A stretch of DNA of 53,700 nucleotides from positions 1 to 53,700 of IMG/VR virus record IMGVR_UViG_3300037504_000611, one strand, 5' to 3'. The notes under the pieces were generated by a model that saw nothing but the letters and a program-made list of their open reading frames with translations, was not told the origin of the DNA and made no database searches. The stretch is from a virus. The position numbers and the translations under genes were made by a program. Shown in pieces: positions 33,352 to 41,621 of this stretch (positions are counted from its first letter, which is position 1; each line of letters begins with the position of its first letter).

Positions 33352-33573
33352 CTATACCTGGGCTTTGAGGTATTGCAATACCTCCGACACATCAAATCCG
33401 TTGGCTACGGACAGGTCATACATGTTTTTGTACATGACAGCTTCATACACCATGCCGAACTCCCGCGCTGCATTGACCACCGACATCGCGTCGGGCGTAT
33501 GCACGGTTATGCGGATAGTGTGGTCTGATATCTGGCGTATCGTTGCCTCTTCTGCTGGTTGCGGTTTATTCAT
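33352..33573 (-). CDS. Small soluble protein of unknown function (73 aa)
   Basis: I choose ATG 33573 behind AAGGAGAGGGAG. The product contains IRQISDHTIRITVHTPDAM and a helical C-terminus (FGMVYEAVMYKNMYDL), so an alpha/beta fold is likely. Its leader shares a 23-bp sequence with the next gene upstream. Confidence 0.5.
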   Translation of the reverse strand: MNKPQPAEEATIRQISDHTIRITVHTPDAMSVVNAAREFGMVYEAVMYKNMYDLSVANGFDVSEVLQYLKAQV

Positions 33574-33578
33574 CTCCC

Positions 33579-33601
33579 TCTCCTTGTCGCTATGGGCGGC
33601 T
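33579..33601. repeat. 23-bp leader repeat, first copy
   Basis: Identical to 33831-33853. On the minus strand it contains AAGGAGA and provides the ribosome site of the gene starting at 33573; the second copy does so for the gene starting at 33823. This suggests duplication of a leader cassette. Confidence 0.7.
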
Positions 33602-33823
33602 GTATCGAAATGGTCTCTGGACAACCCACATCCGAGACACAAAATACCAGCGCTCACCATCGGGCGTTACCACCATCAAACCGCCGCCTTCATCGGGCTT
33701 GCTGCCCACAACCTTGATGGTGTCTACCTCATCGCCCGTCGGGGTGTTTTTGACCGCCGCCAGAACCGACTCGCCCCTGTCGAAAGCTTGCTGGAGTTGT
33801 TCGTGTGTCCAAGAAGTTGTCAT
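33590..33823 (-). CDS. Small soluble protein (77 aa), SH3-like appearance
   Basis: Beta-rich sequence with DEVDTIKVVGSKPD, GLMVVTPDGERWYF, suggestive of a small barrel. Start ATG 33823 behind AAGGAGA. No family recognised. Confidence 0.5.
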   Translation of the reverse strand: MTTSWTHEQLQQAFDRGESVLAAVKNTPTGDEVDTIKVVGSKPDEGGGLMVVTPDGERWYFVSRMWVVQRPFRYSRP

Positions 33824-33830
33824 CGTGCTG

Positions 33831-33853
33831 TCTCCTTGTCGCTATGGGCGGCT
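33831..33853. repeat. 23-bp leader repeat, second copy
   Basis: Identical to 33579-33601; carries the ribosome site for the gene starting at 33823. It overlaps the left arm of the hairpin at 33846-33863. Confidence 0.7.
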
Positions 33854-33863
33854 TGCGCCGCCC
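33846..33863 (-). promoter_or_regulatory. Intergenic hairpin
   Basis: GGGCGGC and GCCGCCC form a 7-bp stem with loop TTGC between genes at 33878 and 33823. No T-run follows on the minus strand, so it may be an mRNA processing or stability element rather than a terminator. Confidence 0.4.
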
Positions 33864-33877
33864 CTGGATGATTTGGT

Positions 33878-34117
33878 TTATGCTTGCTCTGCGTTCCATC
33901 CGATGTCGCCATTGTCGCCCATTTTGACAACCTTACAAGCACCGCCAGTCCGGTTGTTGTGAAACCAATTATCAGCCCATTTGCGAGCACCATTGGCGCT
34001 TTTCCACATTTTCGCTTTATTCGGATGGATAGTTGTTTCCAGTTGATACACCGATGTGCGCTTGTCGGGCCATACTGTTGCGGATGTGTCTTTTTTGATG
34101 ATTACTACTGTATACAT
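33878..34117 (-). CDS. Small protein (79 aa), first gene of its operon
   Basis: Starts MYTVVIIKKDTSATVWPDK and contains three Trp residues and a basic middle; C-terminus is acidic. It looks like an alpha/beta protein. It lies directly behind the promoter at 34163-34191. No family recognised. Confidence 0.5.
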   Translation of the reverse strand: MYTVVIIKKDTSATVWPDKRTSVYQLETTIHPNKAKMWKSANGARKWADNWFHNNRTGGACKVVKMGDNGDIGWNAEQA

Positions 34118-34162
34118 TGCTGTGTCTCCTGTGTGTGTTCGTTGTGTCTCTCAACCGACATC

Positions 34163-34191
34163 AGTGTACCACTATAGTACAACAATGTCAA
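34163..34191 (-). promoter_or_regulatory. Sigma70 promoter with a candidate operator
   Basis: On the minus strand: TTGACA (34191-34186), 17-bp spacer, TACACT (34168-34163). An inverted repeat TGTAC-N7-GTACA (34165-34169 and 34177-34181) overlaps the -10 box and spacer and may bind a repressor. It should drive the operon from 34117 down to 27075. Confidence 0.75.
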
Positions 34192-34236
34192 TAGCCAGGG
34201 GGGATATGGTAGAAAGCTTCTGTGAAACTCCTCAGA

Positions 34237-36432
34237 TCAATAACCGCTGCTGTGCTCATTCAACCATTGCGTAACCTGATTTTGTGCAGCCTCTTTACTA
34301 TCGAAAGAATAAAGCCAGAGTGCATTGCGCTCATCGTCGGTCAGCCAGTACGCGCCATTGTCGTCTGTGATGCGGAGTGCCCCCGCTTTGTACGCGTCCA
34401 GCACATCCCCGATGTATTCTTTTTGCGTTTTTTTGCCTATAGAATCGGTGTCACTCTGGTTACTCTTGCCATTTTTGGCCGTTTTATGGCTTTGTGATGC
34501 ATCGTCAAGAGTGACACCCCCAAAGTCACTCTGGGGTACTCTTGAAGGGTCGTGCGTCACTCTCGGAGAAGAGTGACTAGAGTAACCAGAGTGACTAGAG
34601 TAACCAGAGTGACTAGAGTGACACCTTTTTGACAGCCGTTTTTCGTATTTCCCATACCCCACCTTGGCAACAAGAAGATCATCGGTCACCCGGCGCAACA
34701 GCTTTTTAACTGCTGTCTCAGGCTTCTCAAGGATTTCTGCCAGTTGTTTGGGTGTATACGTGATACCCGGTTGCATTGCATCCAATAGAGCCTTGCGCTC
34801 CTGCGAGATTGCGTGTGTAGCCGCGTCGCCTTCAATGCGATGCTCGGTAGCGTAATCGTCCCAGGAGAGCGCCAATTCCTCATCATCGACGTCGCGCCCG
34901 CGAATATGCAACACCATATCATCAGAGGATGGCACACGCCCAACAATCCACATCGTTGCCACGCCGCCTGTCAAACCAGTAGAGCCGCTGATTTCATCAA
35001 ACACGTCATCGGCCTTCGCTTTGCGCGTGTGGTGGATAGCAACAATTGTGATGCGATGGCGCTCTGCAAACTCGTTCAGCGGTTTCACGGCGTTGTAATC
35101 GTCGTCGTATGGATTTGCATTTTTGTCGCGTGGTGCCCTGATATTCTGGAGGATATCCACAACAATCAGTGCTGTTGTTGGGTGGTGTTGCATCCATTCC
35201 TCAAGCATCTGAATGCCCGCCTCGCCACGCTCCCATTTTGTGAACAAGTGGAAGTTATCAGGCCACTCGATAGTATCTTCCAGCATTGCCCCCACGCGGC
35301 TTTTCATGCGGCGCTGGTTGCTCTCCAGGTCTAAATACAGCACTTCGCCAAGCCGTGTATCCAGACTGTCAAACGCCTTTCGCTGCTGCTGCTGCATTGC
35401 CACAGCCAGCGACAGACCCAACGCCAGCCAACTCTTTTTGGTCTTCGGTTTGCCAGCCAATAGACAGCAACCTTCTGGCAACAGCCCCGGCACAATCCAT
35501 TGCAACTCATCAAACTCTTTACGACGCAATGCGAATAACGTGATACCCTCTTGCATCCAGGATGGAGTGTATATTGTGCCTATTCGGGCGCGCTTTTCGA
35601 GTGCCTGCAACGTCTCTTCAGGATTGTCACGACAGAAATCAGCAAGGTCGTAACCGAAATCATTGCCCAAATCTATAGCCGTTCCCATCACCTGCTCAGC
35701 AATCTGCGGCGCAACCCTGCGGCCTTTGTCGTCGCTGTCGAGTGCCACATAGATACGACCTCGCCAGCGATCCTGTAGCTCTTCAATCAGGTGTTGTGGC
35801 AACTTTTTCTCGCCACCCGGTACACAGATGGCTGGCACGCCGTAGTGATGCGCCACTACGACAGACGCCTCGCCATTGCAGACCACCAGACAATCATGTT
35901 GCATACCGATTGCAACACCGAGGCCGTACCAACACGGTTTCCAGCCTTTTTCGTGATCGTATTTGAGTCCGGCCTTCTCTTCATTCAGATACCGATACCG
36001 GGTGCCTGTTTGTGTCGCAATAGCCAGCACTTTATGACCGCGCCGTTTCGCCTCTTTCCACCCGGCCTTGCTGAATACTTGCTGACTCACGCCGTGCTTT
36101 GCGGCGTAATCTTCGAGTGAGGTATATGCGGGCCTCGGTGTGTAGGTGGCGCCCTGCATTAACCCGGCGCGCTCCCATACGGTGCCCGATGATTGCGCGT
36201 CGCTGATTGTCTGGATATTCAGGCGCTCGGCCAACTCTCGTTGCGTGCCGCCTGTTTCGTCTTTGTGGTCATACCAAACCAGATAGCCATCATCATTTTC
36301 CGATACTGACAGCGTGCCACCATCAGCATCAGGCCGCCACGGTGTGTTGTAGCGGCCTTCGCCGTGTTGTGTGTTCCGGTATGGTTCAAGGGCTTGTAAG
36401 ATAACGGTTTTTGTCTCGTGCATCTGCATCAT
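34237..36432 (-). CDS. Replicative primase-helicase (TOPRIM plus RepA-type ATPase)
   Basis: The 731-residue product has an N-terminal DnaG-like part, a TOPRIM domain (NGEAS at 186-190 and DSDDKG at 232-237, the metal-binding acidic residues), and a RecA-like ATPase of RepA/AAA_25 type with Walker A GKPKTKKS at 327-334 and a later IVVDIL Walker B. It should prime and unwind phage DNA. Residues about 603-661 are a Ser/His-rich low-complexity linker encoded by the iteron array at 34450-34622. Its ATG overlaps the UvrD-like stop. Combined primase-helicases of this type can make replication largely independent of host primase. Confidence 0.85.
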   Translation of the reverse strand: MMQMHETKTVILQALEPYRNTQHGEGRYNTPWRPDADGGTLSVSENDDGYLVWYDHKDETGGTQRELAERLNIQTISDAQSSGTVWERAGLMQGATYTPRPAYTSLEDYAAKHGVSQQVFSKAGWKEAKRRGHKVLAIATQTGTRYRYLNEEKAGLKYDHEKGWKPCWYGLGVAIGMQHDCLVVCNGEASVVVAHHYGVPAICVPGGEKKLPQHLIEELQDRWRGRIYVALDSDDKGRRVAPQIAEQVMGTAIDLGNDFGYDLADFCRDNPEETLQALEKRARIGTIYTPSWMQEGITLFALRRKEFDELQWIVPGLLPEGCCLLAGKPKTKKSWLALGLSLAVAMQQQQRKAFDSLDTRLGEVLYLDLESNQRRMKSRVGAMLEDTIEWPDNFHLFTKWERGEAGIQMLEEWMQHHPTTALIVVDILQNIRAPRDKNANPYDDDYNAVKPLNEFAERHRITIVAIHHTRKAKADDVFDEISGSTGLTGGVATMWIVGRVPSSDDMVLHIRGRDVDDEELALSWDDYATEHRIEGDAATHAISQERKALLDAMQPGITYTPKQLAEILEKPETAVKKLLRRVTDDLLVAKVGYGKYEKRLSKRCHSSHSGYSSHSGYSSHSSPRVTHDPSRVPQSDFGGVTLDDASQSHKTAKNGKSNQSDTDSIGKKTQKEYIGDVLDAYKAGALRITDDNGAYWLTDDERNALWLYSFDSKEAAQNQVTQWLNEHSSGY
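34450..34622. repeat. Iteron array inside the primase gene, candidate replication origin
   Basis: Eight exact copies of AGAGTGAC occur in 173 bases, in both orientations: starts at 34450, 34525 and 34556 (as GTCACTCT) and at 34508, 34570, 34588, 34606 and 34615. Related AGAGTAACC copies lie at 34579 and 34597, and an inverted one at 34458. The 34570-34622 part is a tandem 18-bp repeat. Origins inside the gene of their own initiator are known from lambda (iterons inside O). The run is neutral for the protein, encoding a Ser/His-rich linker. Confidence 0.7.
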
Positions 36433-38222
36433 CGCGTCCTAATTTGCAATACCAATTCTTCGCCCTTCGCATACGCTCTCAGAAGAGCGCCTTTGACTTC
36501 CAGTTCGCCGCCCGCGTCCACCACCAGCCTCGCAAGTTCCTGGCGTTTTAATTTACGATCCATCTTAATGCGGCTGTACTCACAATCCAGGTTGTTGACC
36601 TGTTCATACAACGATTGTGGTGTATCTGAGCGGCACGGAGGCATGTTACTATCTGGTTCTGCGGTGTCTGACACCTGTTGTTCCTGTTCCGGGTCTTGTG
36701 GGGCTTCTGGTGGCTTCTCCTGATGCACGAAACAGAGATAGTGTTTGCTGCGAGTGAGTGCTACATAGCGCAGGTTCCATTCCTGTTCGGTTTGCCACTG
36801 CTGTGGATTGCGGAGTTGTAACGGTAGTTTGTCAGGGCGCAGGATGAATACTCGCTCCGCCTCCAGCCCTTTGGCACGATGGATGGTAGACAGCGTGATG
36901 ATACTGTCTTTGTCGTTGAATAAGCTCTCAAGCCGCGCCTTGAAAGTATCGGCGCTGGTACTCTGCCATTCCTGATAGCAACGTCGCACAGCATTCACAC
37001 GATCTTCCAGGGATTGCAGTTTTTCATCGTCGTCACCCAGTTTCGCGCCCTGCTCAGTATAATAAGTATCAAGGTGCCAAATAAACCGCTCCCAGGATTT
37101 GTCACCATTGTCGGTGGCCTGATCAACGATCTTTGTCAACTGCTTGCCAATATCGCGCCCGCGCACGGTGGCAGGTGTGCCACGCGCTATCAATTCCAGG
37201 CACGCATCAATCAATGGTGCCGTGAGGCGGCAAAGTATCAGGTCGTTCGGCTGTAGGTAGTTGTGCAAGTCTTGCTCACCAATATGTTCAACGATACCAT
37301 CAGGCGCATTGTCTCGGGCTTCGATCTCTGGTACAATTTCACGGGCCAGGTCGAGATGCCCAGACGGGCAGCGATAGCAGATGGATAGCGGCAGCCGGGT
37401 TGCATCGGTTGCACTGGCGATTTTCTGAAAACTGGCAGCATCGGCGCCCGCAAATCCATAAATAGCCTGCCTGCCATCGCCCACCGCCACAATGCGCCCG
37501 GTTTGATTGACGCATTTCAGCACGAGATCGAGTTGTGCCGCATTCAGGTCTTGCGCTTCGTCAATTAACACCCAATCGTACTGCTCTGGTGTCAATGCCC
37601 ACCGATGCGGTAAATAGAGTTGATCAACAAAGTCTATCGTTTTTTGTTCTGCCGCCAGATCGTTCCCGCGTTCAATGGTAATCTTGACCAGTAGCAATAG
37701 CTCGGTAGTGACATCTTCGATGCCATAGTGTCGTATCAGCCGCTCCAGTGCTGTCTGATCGCCAGGATCGCTCAACGTAATGCGCACAAACCGACATAGG
37801 TCATACAGCGCGCCTGACAACTTGCGCCGCTCATCATAATCATTTGCCAGTGGTGCAGTCAGGTCTTTCGCAATGGTGCGATATTTCCGATCATCCAGCG
37901 ACACGCGGCCCAAATACCGCGCCACCGTGCGATGGCCGATGCTATTGATCGTGCTCACGTTCGCGTTTTGCAGTTTCTTCTGCATTGGCTCTGCGATGTG
38001 CTTATTGAAGGCACAAAACAGGATAGAGCCGTTCAATCGTCTGGTGAGTTGTTCGAGTGTGGTGCTTTTACCGCTGCCAGCCACAGCTTCTACCAATGCG
38101 TTTCCGGTGTCTTGTTGTGCCCATTCAAAGATGGACGTCTGGTATTTCGATGGTAAAAACCCATTTGTTTGTGATGGTTCGGTCATCGTGTCCACTACCA
38201 TCGCCTGTTGTAATAAGTTCAT
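36429..38222 (-). CDS. UvrD/Rep-like superfamily 1 DNA helicase
   Basis: The 597-residue product has a Q-like motif, Walker A AVAGSGKSTT (47-56), motif II LIDEAQDLN, motif III-like GDGRQAIYGFAGAD, motif V-VI STIHRAKGLEAERV and VALTRSKHYLCFV. The C-terminus is polar with an acidic linker. These match the 3'-5' UvrD family. It is coupled to the RecT-like gene (ATGA), so a role in recombination-dependent replication is likely. Confidence 0.85.
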   Translation of the reverse strand: MNLLQQAMVVDTMTEPSQTNGFLPSKYQTSIFEWAQQDTGNALVEAVAGSGKSTTLEQLTRRLNGSILFCAFNKHIAEPMQKKLQNANVSTINSIGHRTVARYLGRVSLDDRKYRTIAKDLTAPLANDYDERRKLSGALYDLCRFVRITLSDPGDQTALERLIRHYGIEDVTTELLLLVKITIERGNDLAAEQKTIDFVDQLYLPHRWALTPEQYDWVLIDEAQDLNAAQLDLVLKCVNQTGRIVAVGDGRQAIYGFAGADAASFQKIASATDATRLPLSICYRCPSGHLDLAREIVPEIEARDNAPDGIVEHIGEQDLHNYLQPNDLILCRLTAPLIDACLELIARGTPATVRGRDIGKQLTKIVDQATDNGDKSWERFIWHLDTYYTEQGAKLGDDDEKLQSLEDRVNAVRRCYQEWQSTSADTFKARLESLFNDKDSIITLSTIHRAKGLEAERVFILRPDKLPLQLRNPQQWQTEQEWNLRYVALTRSKHYLCFVHQEKPPEAPQDPEQEQQVSDTAEPDSNMPPCRSDTPQSLYEQVNNLDCEYSRIKMDRKLKRQELARLVVDAGGELEVKGALLRAYAKGEELVLQIRTR

Positions 38223-38773
38223 TCTGCTACCTCTGCATCTATAATCGTGTTATCAAACTCGCTCGCCAGATATAAGCCGGCTAGCAGGTCAGGCACCACA
38301 ATGCGGGCGCACATTGAAATAGCGCGCCAGCGACACATATTCGCTGGGTACTTCCTCCAGTTGCTATCGGGCTTGACCAGCCCGGCCCGCTCCGCATCAT
38401 CCACGCTATAGGTGAGCGTGAAGCGAAACCCGGTCCTGCGCACCATCGTGACAGTGCAGGCGTCGTCTGTGCTGCTGTCAATCTGGAGGCGCACAATGTC
38501 GGGGCGGCTCTGGATTTTCGCCAACATCCCTTGTGAAGTGAGCGCAACCTTGCCCATCACCACTTGCAGGTTGTCGCCCACGCTTGACAGTGGAAACCCA
38601 AGCTCATACGCCTTCAGCATCACGAATGCAGCCTGTTCTGGCTTACTTACGCCTGCTACTAGACGGCATTCATAGACGGTTTCAGACATAGACATGATTA
38701 GGTTCCACGCCTCCGACGTCACTTCGCGGCGTGCTAGTTCGGTGGTTGTAGTCGGTGCTAATTCGTTCGTCAT
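38219..38773 (-). CDS. RecT-like single-strand annealing protein
   Basis: The 184-residue product has a pattern I associate with RecT-family proteins: FVMLKAYELGFPLSSV, LQVVMGKVALTSQGMLAKI, and a late WRAISMCARIVVPDLLAGL. It is short. It lies between an ERCC4-like nuclease and a UvrD-like helicase. It should promote strand annealing during phage recombination. Confidence 0.65.
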   Translation of the reverse strand: MTNELAPTTTTELARREVTSEAWNLIMSMSETVYECRLVAGVSKPEQAAFVMLKAYELGFPLSSVGDNLQVVMGKVALTSQGMLAKIQSRPDIVRLQIDSSTDDACTVTMVRRTGFRFTLTYSVDDAERAGLVKPDSNWRKYPANMCRWRAISMCARIVVPDLLAGLYLASEFDNTIIDAEVAE

Positions 38774-39414
38774 GTTGCCTCCTCTGGCTCGTGAACCTCT
38801 ACGCGGAAACTCATATCATCGTGCAATCCGAGCACCTCTCGTATATTGCGGCGGGTTTCCTGGCCGATGCCTGGGAACTCATATTCATCATCGGTGAGCA
38901 CCATCAGTGCCCACGCAGCGCTTTTGCAATGCTCCAGGAGCGCTATAGCCTTCTTCTCTCCGAGCCCTGGGAGTGCCAGCAGCATATCCAGCTCGGGATC
39001 GGCAAACAGCACCTCACGCGGCGGGCGCACGCGGCGGGTTGTACGGTCGCGTTTTGCAAGGCGTTGCACTGTTTCGACCAGCGTTTCCTGCTTGATATGC
39101 AGCGTGCCAACGCCAGTTTCTTGCACGCTGAGTAACGCACTAGACAGGTCATCGTCAAGCGTGCGCTTCTCTTCCAGCGTGATGAGGTATGCCCAGGGTG
39201 AGAGACCGCGCAGTTTTAGCATATCAGCATAGAGCGTCTTGTTGCGCAATGCGTGACGCAGATCATTCGTAGTCATCACAGATATCGCCAGTTGCGCGCC
39301 ATCGGCGCATACGGCCAGATACGATGCTGATGTAATCGGCGCGCTAATGGCAGGTACACCCCAATCTGGCTGTGCTTGCATATCTAGTCCATTATAGAGT
39401 ATGCTAGTCAGCAT
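38770..39414 (-). CDS. ERCC4-like nuclease with helix-hairpin-helix motifs
   Basis: I choose ATG 39414 (MLTSILYNGLD). The 214-residue product ends with two helix-hairpin-helix elements (LLALPGLGEKKAIALLEHC and EFPGIGQETRRNIREVLGL), as in XPF/Mus81 nucleases. The N-terminal half should be the nuclease (AVCADGAQLAISVM, YLITLEEKRTLDDD). The expected ERKxxxD signature is not clear, so activity is uncertain. It may cut branched recombination intermediates. Confidence 0.65.
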   Translation of the reverse strand: MLTSILYNGLDMQAQPDWGVPAISAPITSASYLAVCADGAQLAISVMTTNDLRHALRNKTLYADMLKLRGLSPWAYLITLEEKRTLDDDLSSALLSVQETGVGTLHIKQETLVETVQRLAKRDRTTRRVRPPREVLFADPELDMLLALPGLGEKKAIALLEHCKSAAWALMVLTDDEYEFPGIGQETRRNIREVLGLHDDMSFRVEVHEPEEAT

Positions 39415-40048
39415 TGTTCTCTCCTGACAGTCCATACAGACCATAGTTAATGCGCTGAATTGCGCCGCGTTTTACTAGCCTGAGCAGGCGCTTTTGTGCG
39501 GTGTTAGGAGTAACATTAAGATGGCGTGCAATCAACTTGACACGGGCGCGACCTCCGAGCGCCCGCAATGCGTCAATGGTTTCACGGTTGCATTCGAGTG
39601 CCAGATAATCGTCCTGGTGCGGCGGAACCCTGGTGCTCTTCAGTTCCTCTTGCACAATGCTACGCACGTCTTCACGGCTCAGGGTAGACGCGGATGGCTG
39701 TGGCTGGCGCTGGCTGTCGAGAATGAACCGCAGGCATGCCAGATGCAAAGTGGGCGAAAGATACATTGCATAGGCGAGTGCTAACTCCTCGCAGTACCAG
39801 GTAGAGCCGCCGCCGCGCTGCCCACCTTCCGTAGTACCTTTGCGTGTCTCTGTGATTGAAGTGGTTTCAGCCCACTTCAAAAGTTCCTCAACAAGTTCTT
39901 GTGTTTGTTCTTGCCGAAACCATTCAACAGGGCGCTTGTGTTCGGGCGCGCCGCTGGTTTTGAACATTTCGGTTACGTTGATCAGGCGATGGCTACGATC
40001 TGCCTTGTCGATTGAAATACCGTCGCCGTATGGTATAATGTCATACAT
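39404..40048 (-). CDS. KilA-N-domain protein with winged-helix C-terminus (paralogue B)
   Basis: I choose ATG 40048 behind AAGGA. The 214-residue product has a KilA-N DNA-binding domain: LINVTEMFKTSGAPEHKRPVEW, a TSITETRKGTTEGGQRGGGS segment, then WYCEELALAYAMYLSP. The C-terminal part (IDALRALGGRARVKLIARHL) is a predicted winged helix. KilA-N proteins act as antirepressors or regulators in many phages. The paralogue at 42174-42860 shares most of the N-terminal domain but has a different C-terminal half. A hairpin lies just upstream of its ribosome site. Confidence 0.8.
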   Translation of the reverse strand: MYDIIPYGDGISIDKADRSHRLINVTEMFKTSGAPEHKRPVEWFRQEQTQELVEELLKWAETTSITETRKGTTEGGQRGGGSTWYCEELALAYAMYLSPTLHLACLRFILDSQRQPQPSASTLSREDVRSIVQEELKSTRVPPHQDDYLALECNRETIDALRALGGRARVKLIARHLNVTPNTAQKRLLRLVKRGAIQRINYGLYGLSGENNAD

Positions 40049-40064
40049 AATATTGTCCTTTCTG

Positions 40065-40098
40065 AAATACCTGTGCGGTGGTTGCCGCACAGGTATTT
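40065..40098. terminator. Strong hairpin before the KilA-N gene (terminator or attenuator)
   Basis: A perfect 14-bp stem (AAATACCTGTGCGG paired with CCGCACAGGTATTT) with a 6-nt loop, followed by TTTTT on the plus strand and a short T stretch on the minus strand. It lies between the genes ending at 40109 and starting at 40048, so on the minus strand it may attenuate transcription into the KilA-N, nuclease and primase genes. Confidence 0.6.
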
Positions 40099-40108
40099 TT
40101 GATTATCA

Positions 40109-40831
40109 TTAGTAGGGTAGTATTCCGGTTAGCTCTGTTACTTCCGGGCTGGTCATCGTGATGCCCGCGTCATTCATCAGCGGGTTGGCTTCGAGCATCT
40201 GCTGAAACGCTGCATTCGGATCGCTCTGCTGCTGTGCTGCCGTCCACATCGCAGGCAGTAGCGCGAGCAACATGGCGCGTTGCGGGTGCTCTTCAACAGG
40301 CTGTGGTACGTTTTTGGCCTGGACATCGTGACCAGAACCATTGCGGCGCTCATCCCAGAACGCCTCTGCAGCGGCCTCACAGGCTTCGCTGCTCTCGAAA
40401 ACCTCAACGAACCGGGGCGTCGTCAAATCCTTCTGCTCTCCATCTTTGTTCGTGTACTCGCCAACTTTGACCAGCTCGATGTGCACCCAATGCTTATGCA
40501 CCTGGGTCATCGGGTCGGCAATACCGAGCGCTTTGAGTGATGGGAGCACAACCTTCGTCCAGTCGGGCCGCTTGCGGGAGCGTGCCTGCATCGTGCGTGT
40601 GATGGTGTATGTGGCACCATCACGGCTTGTTCCGTAAAAATGGAAGGCAATCTCAACATCCGGGTTTTTGTGTTCTGGATTGCCAGCGTCATAGTTGATC
40701 AACTGCCAGCGACCGTCTATCTGCTGAAACACGACCTCGCGTGTGTCAATCTCACACTCCACAAAATAGTCCTTTGTCCGGGATTGCGGTTCGGTCGTTG
40801 CGTTCATTGCGTTTGTCATTGCGTTGTTCAT
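40109..40831 (-). CDS. Putative recombination/replication protein of unknown family (240 aa)
   Basis: Starts at ATG 40831 behind GGAGGG. The beta-rich N-terminal half (TKDYFVECEIDTREVVFQQI, AFHFYGTSRDGATYTI) could be an OB-like fold, followed by a helical Ala/Gln-rich C-terminus. It lies in the recombination cluster between RuvC-like and RecT-like genes, so an ssDNA-binding role is possible, but the acidic C-terminal tail of SSB is absent. Function unknown. Confidence 0.45.
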   Translation of the reverse strand: MNNAMTNAMNATTEPQSRTKDYFVECEIDTREVVFQQIDGRWQLINYDAGNPEHKNPDVEIAFHFYGTSRDGATYTITRTMQARSRKRPDWTKVVLPSLKALGIADPMTQVHKHWVHIELVKVGEYTNKDGEQKDLTTPRFVEVFESSEACEAAAEAFWDERRNGSGHDVQAKNVPQPVEEHPQRAMLLALLPAMWTAAQQQSDPNAAFQQMLEANPLMNDAGITMTSPEVTELTGILPY

Positions 40832-40875
40832 CGTTTGTTCCCTCCGTTATTTAATGCTCTTCGTGCCGTATCGTT

Positions 40876-40898
40876 GCTCCCCGTCCCCACCGGGGAGC
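40876..40898. promoter_or_regulatory. Intergenic hairpin between RuvC-like gene and 40831
   Basis: An 8-bp stem (GCTCCCCG paired with CGGGGAGC) with loop TCCCCAC. No T-run follows on the minus strand, the direction of the flanking genes, so its role is unclear. It is in the leader of the gene starting at 40831. Confidence 0.4.
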
Positions 40899-40901
40899 TT
40901 T

Positions 40902-41426
40902 CTATGTTGCTCGTTCTGCTAGTACGCGCCCTCGGATGACACACTCTGTTGCCAATGCCACACCAAGCGCGTCGGCTATGGCTTCTCGGTCTGCCTTGCG
41001 GCCCTCCTGTGCTACGCCATACGCTGCTGCCATTGCTACCATCTGTGCCTTATCAGCCGTGCCAGTGGTGGCGAGCGCCTGCTTTGCCTGGCCTGGCTTG
41101 ACCATATACCAGCGTGCCCCATAGGTATCAGCGAGTCGCTGAATATGGCCCACGAGGTAACTCGTTTCTATCAGGCTGCGCACGTTGTATTTCGCGATCT
41201 GCTCCTCAATGCCCACTTCAAATATGAAGTGATTCCTGAATAATGGTGTCAAAGACTCCGTGGCAAGGTCCAGGCGTTTTTGCAGCGGGATTTCTCCTGG
41301 TTTCTTGCCTGCTTCCAGGCGATCAAACCGGAATGTTTGCGATTGGATAACCCTCCGCTCTGTTGTGTCAAACAACACAACCCCCATCGGGTTGCTAATG
41401 CTGGGGTCTATTCCAAGGATAATCAC
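40902..41426 (-). CDS. RuvC-like Holliday-junction resolvase
   Basis: The 174-residue product opens with MIILGIDPSISNPMGVVLFD, an RNase-H-fold start with Asp at 7. It has a central Glu pair (GIEEQ, 72-76) and a late acidic helix DREAIADALGVAL (146-158), the usual RuvC metal site. It would resolve recombination branches before packaging. It overlaps the next upstream gene by ATGA. Confidence 0.8.
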   Translation of the reverse strand: MIILGIDPSISNPMGVVLFDTTERRVIQSQTFRFDRLEAGKKPGEIPLQKRLDLATESLTPLFRNHFIFEVGIEEQIAKYNVRSLIETSYLVGHIQRLADTYGARWYMVKPGQAKQALATTGTADKAQMVAMAAAYGVAQEGRKADREAIADALGVALATECVIRGRVLAERAT

Positions 41427-41620
41427 GCTGCCACCTCCACTGGCTCTGGGTCAGGGTCGTCGTAATACACCGCGCCGCGCACGGTGTACCCGAATGTGTG
41501 TTCCTGGCTCGCCAGAAGATACCCGAACACCTGACAGTCAGTCAGGCCAGCGACAAACGCGTCAATGTGCCTTGTCACGATGTCAATCGCCTCTTGCCGC
41601 TGTGGGCGGGTGACGGTCAT
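41423..41620 (-). CDS. Small protein of unknown function (65 aa)
   Basis: I choose ATG 41620 (MTVTRP) behind GCGGAG; ATG 41635 five codons upstream is the alternative. It is an acidic alpha/beta protein ending DDPDPEPVEVAA. The first codons resemble the fragment at 42872-42913, which suggests an old duplication. Confidence 0.5.
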   Translation of the reverse strand: MTVTRPQRQEAIDIVTRHIDAFVAGLTDCQVFGYLLASQEHTFGYTVRGAVYYDDPDPEPVEVAA

Positions 41621-41621
41621 C

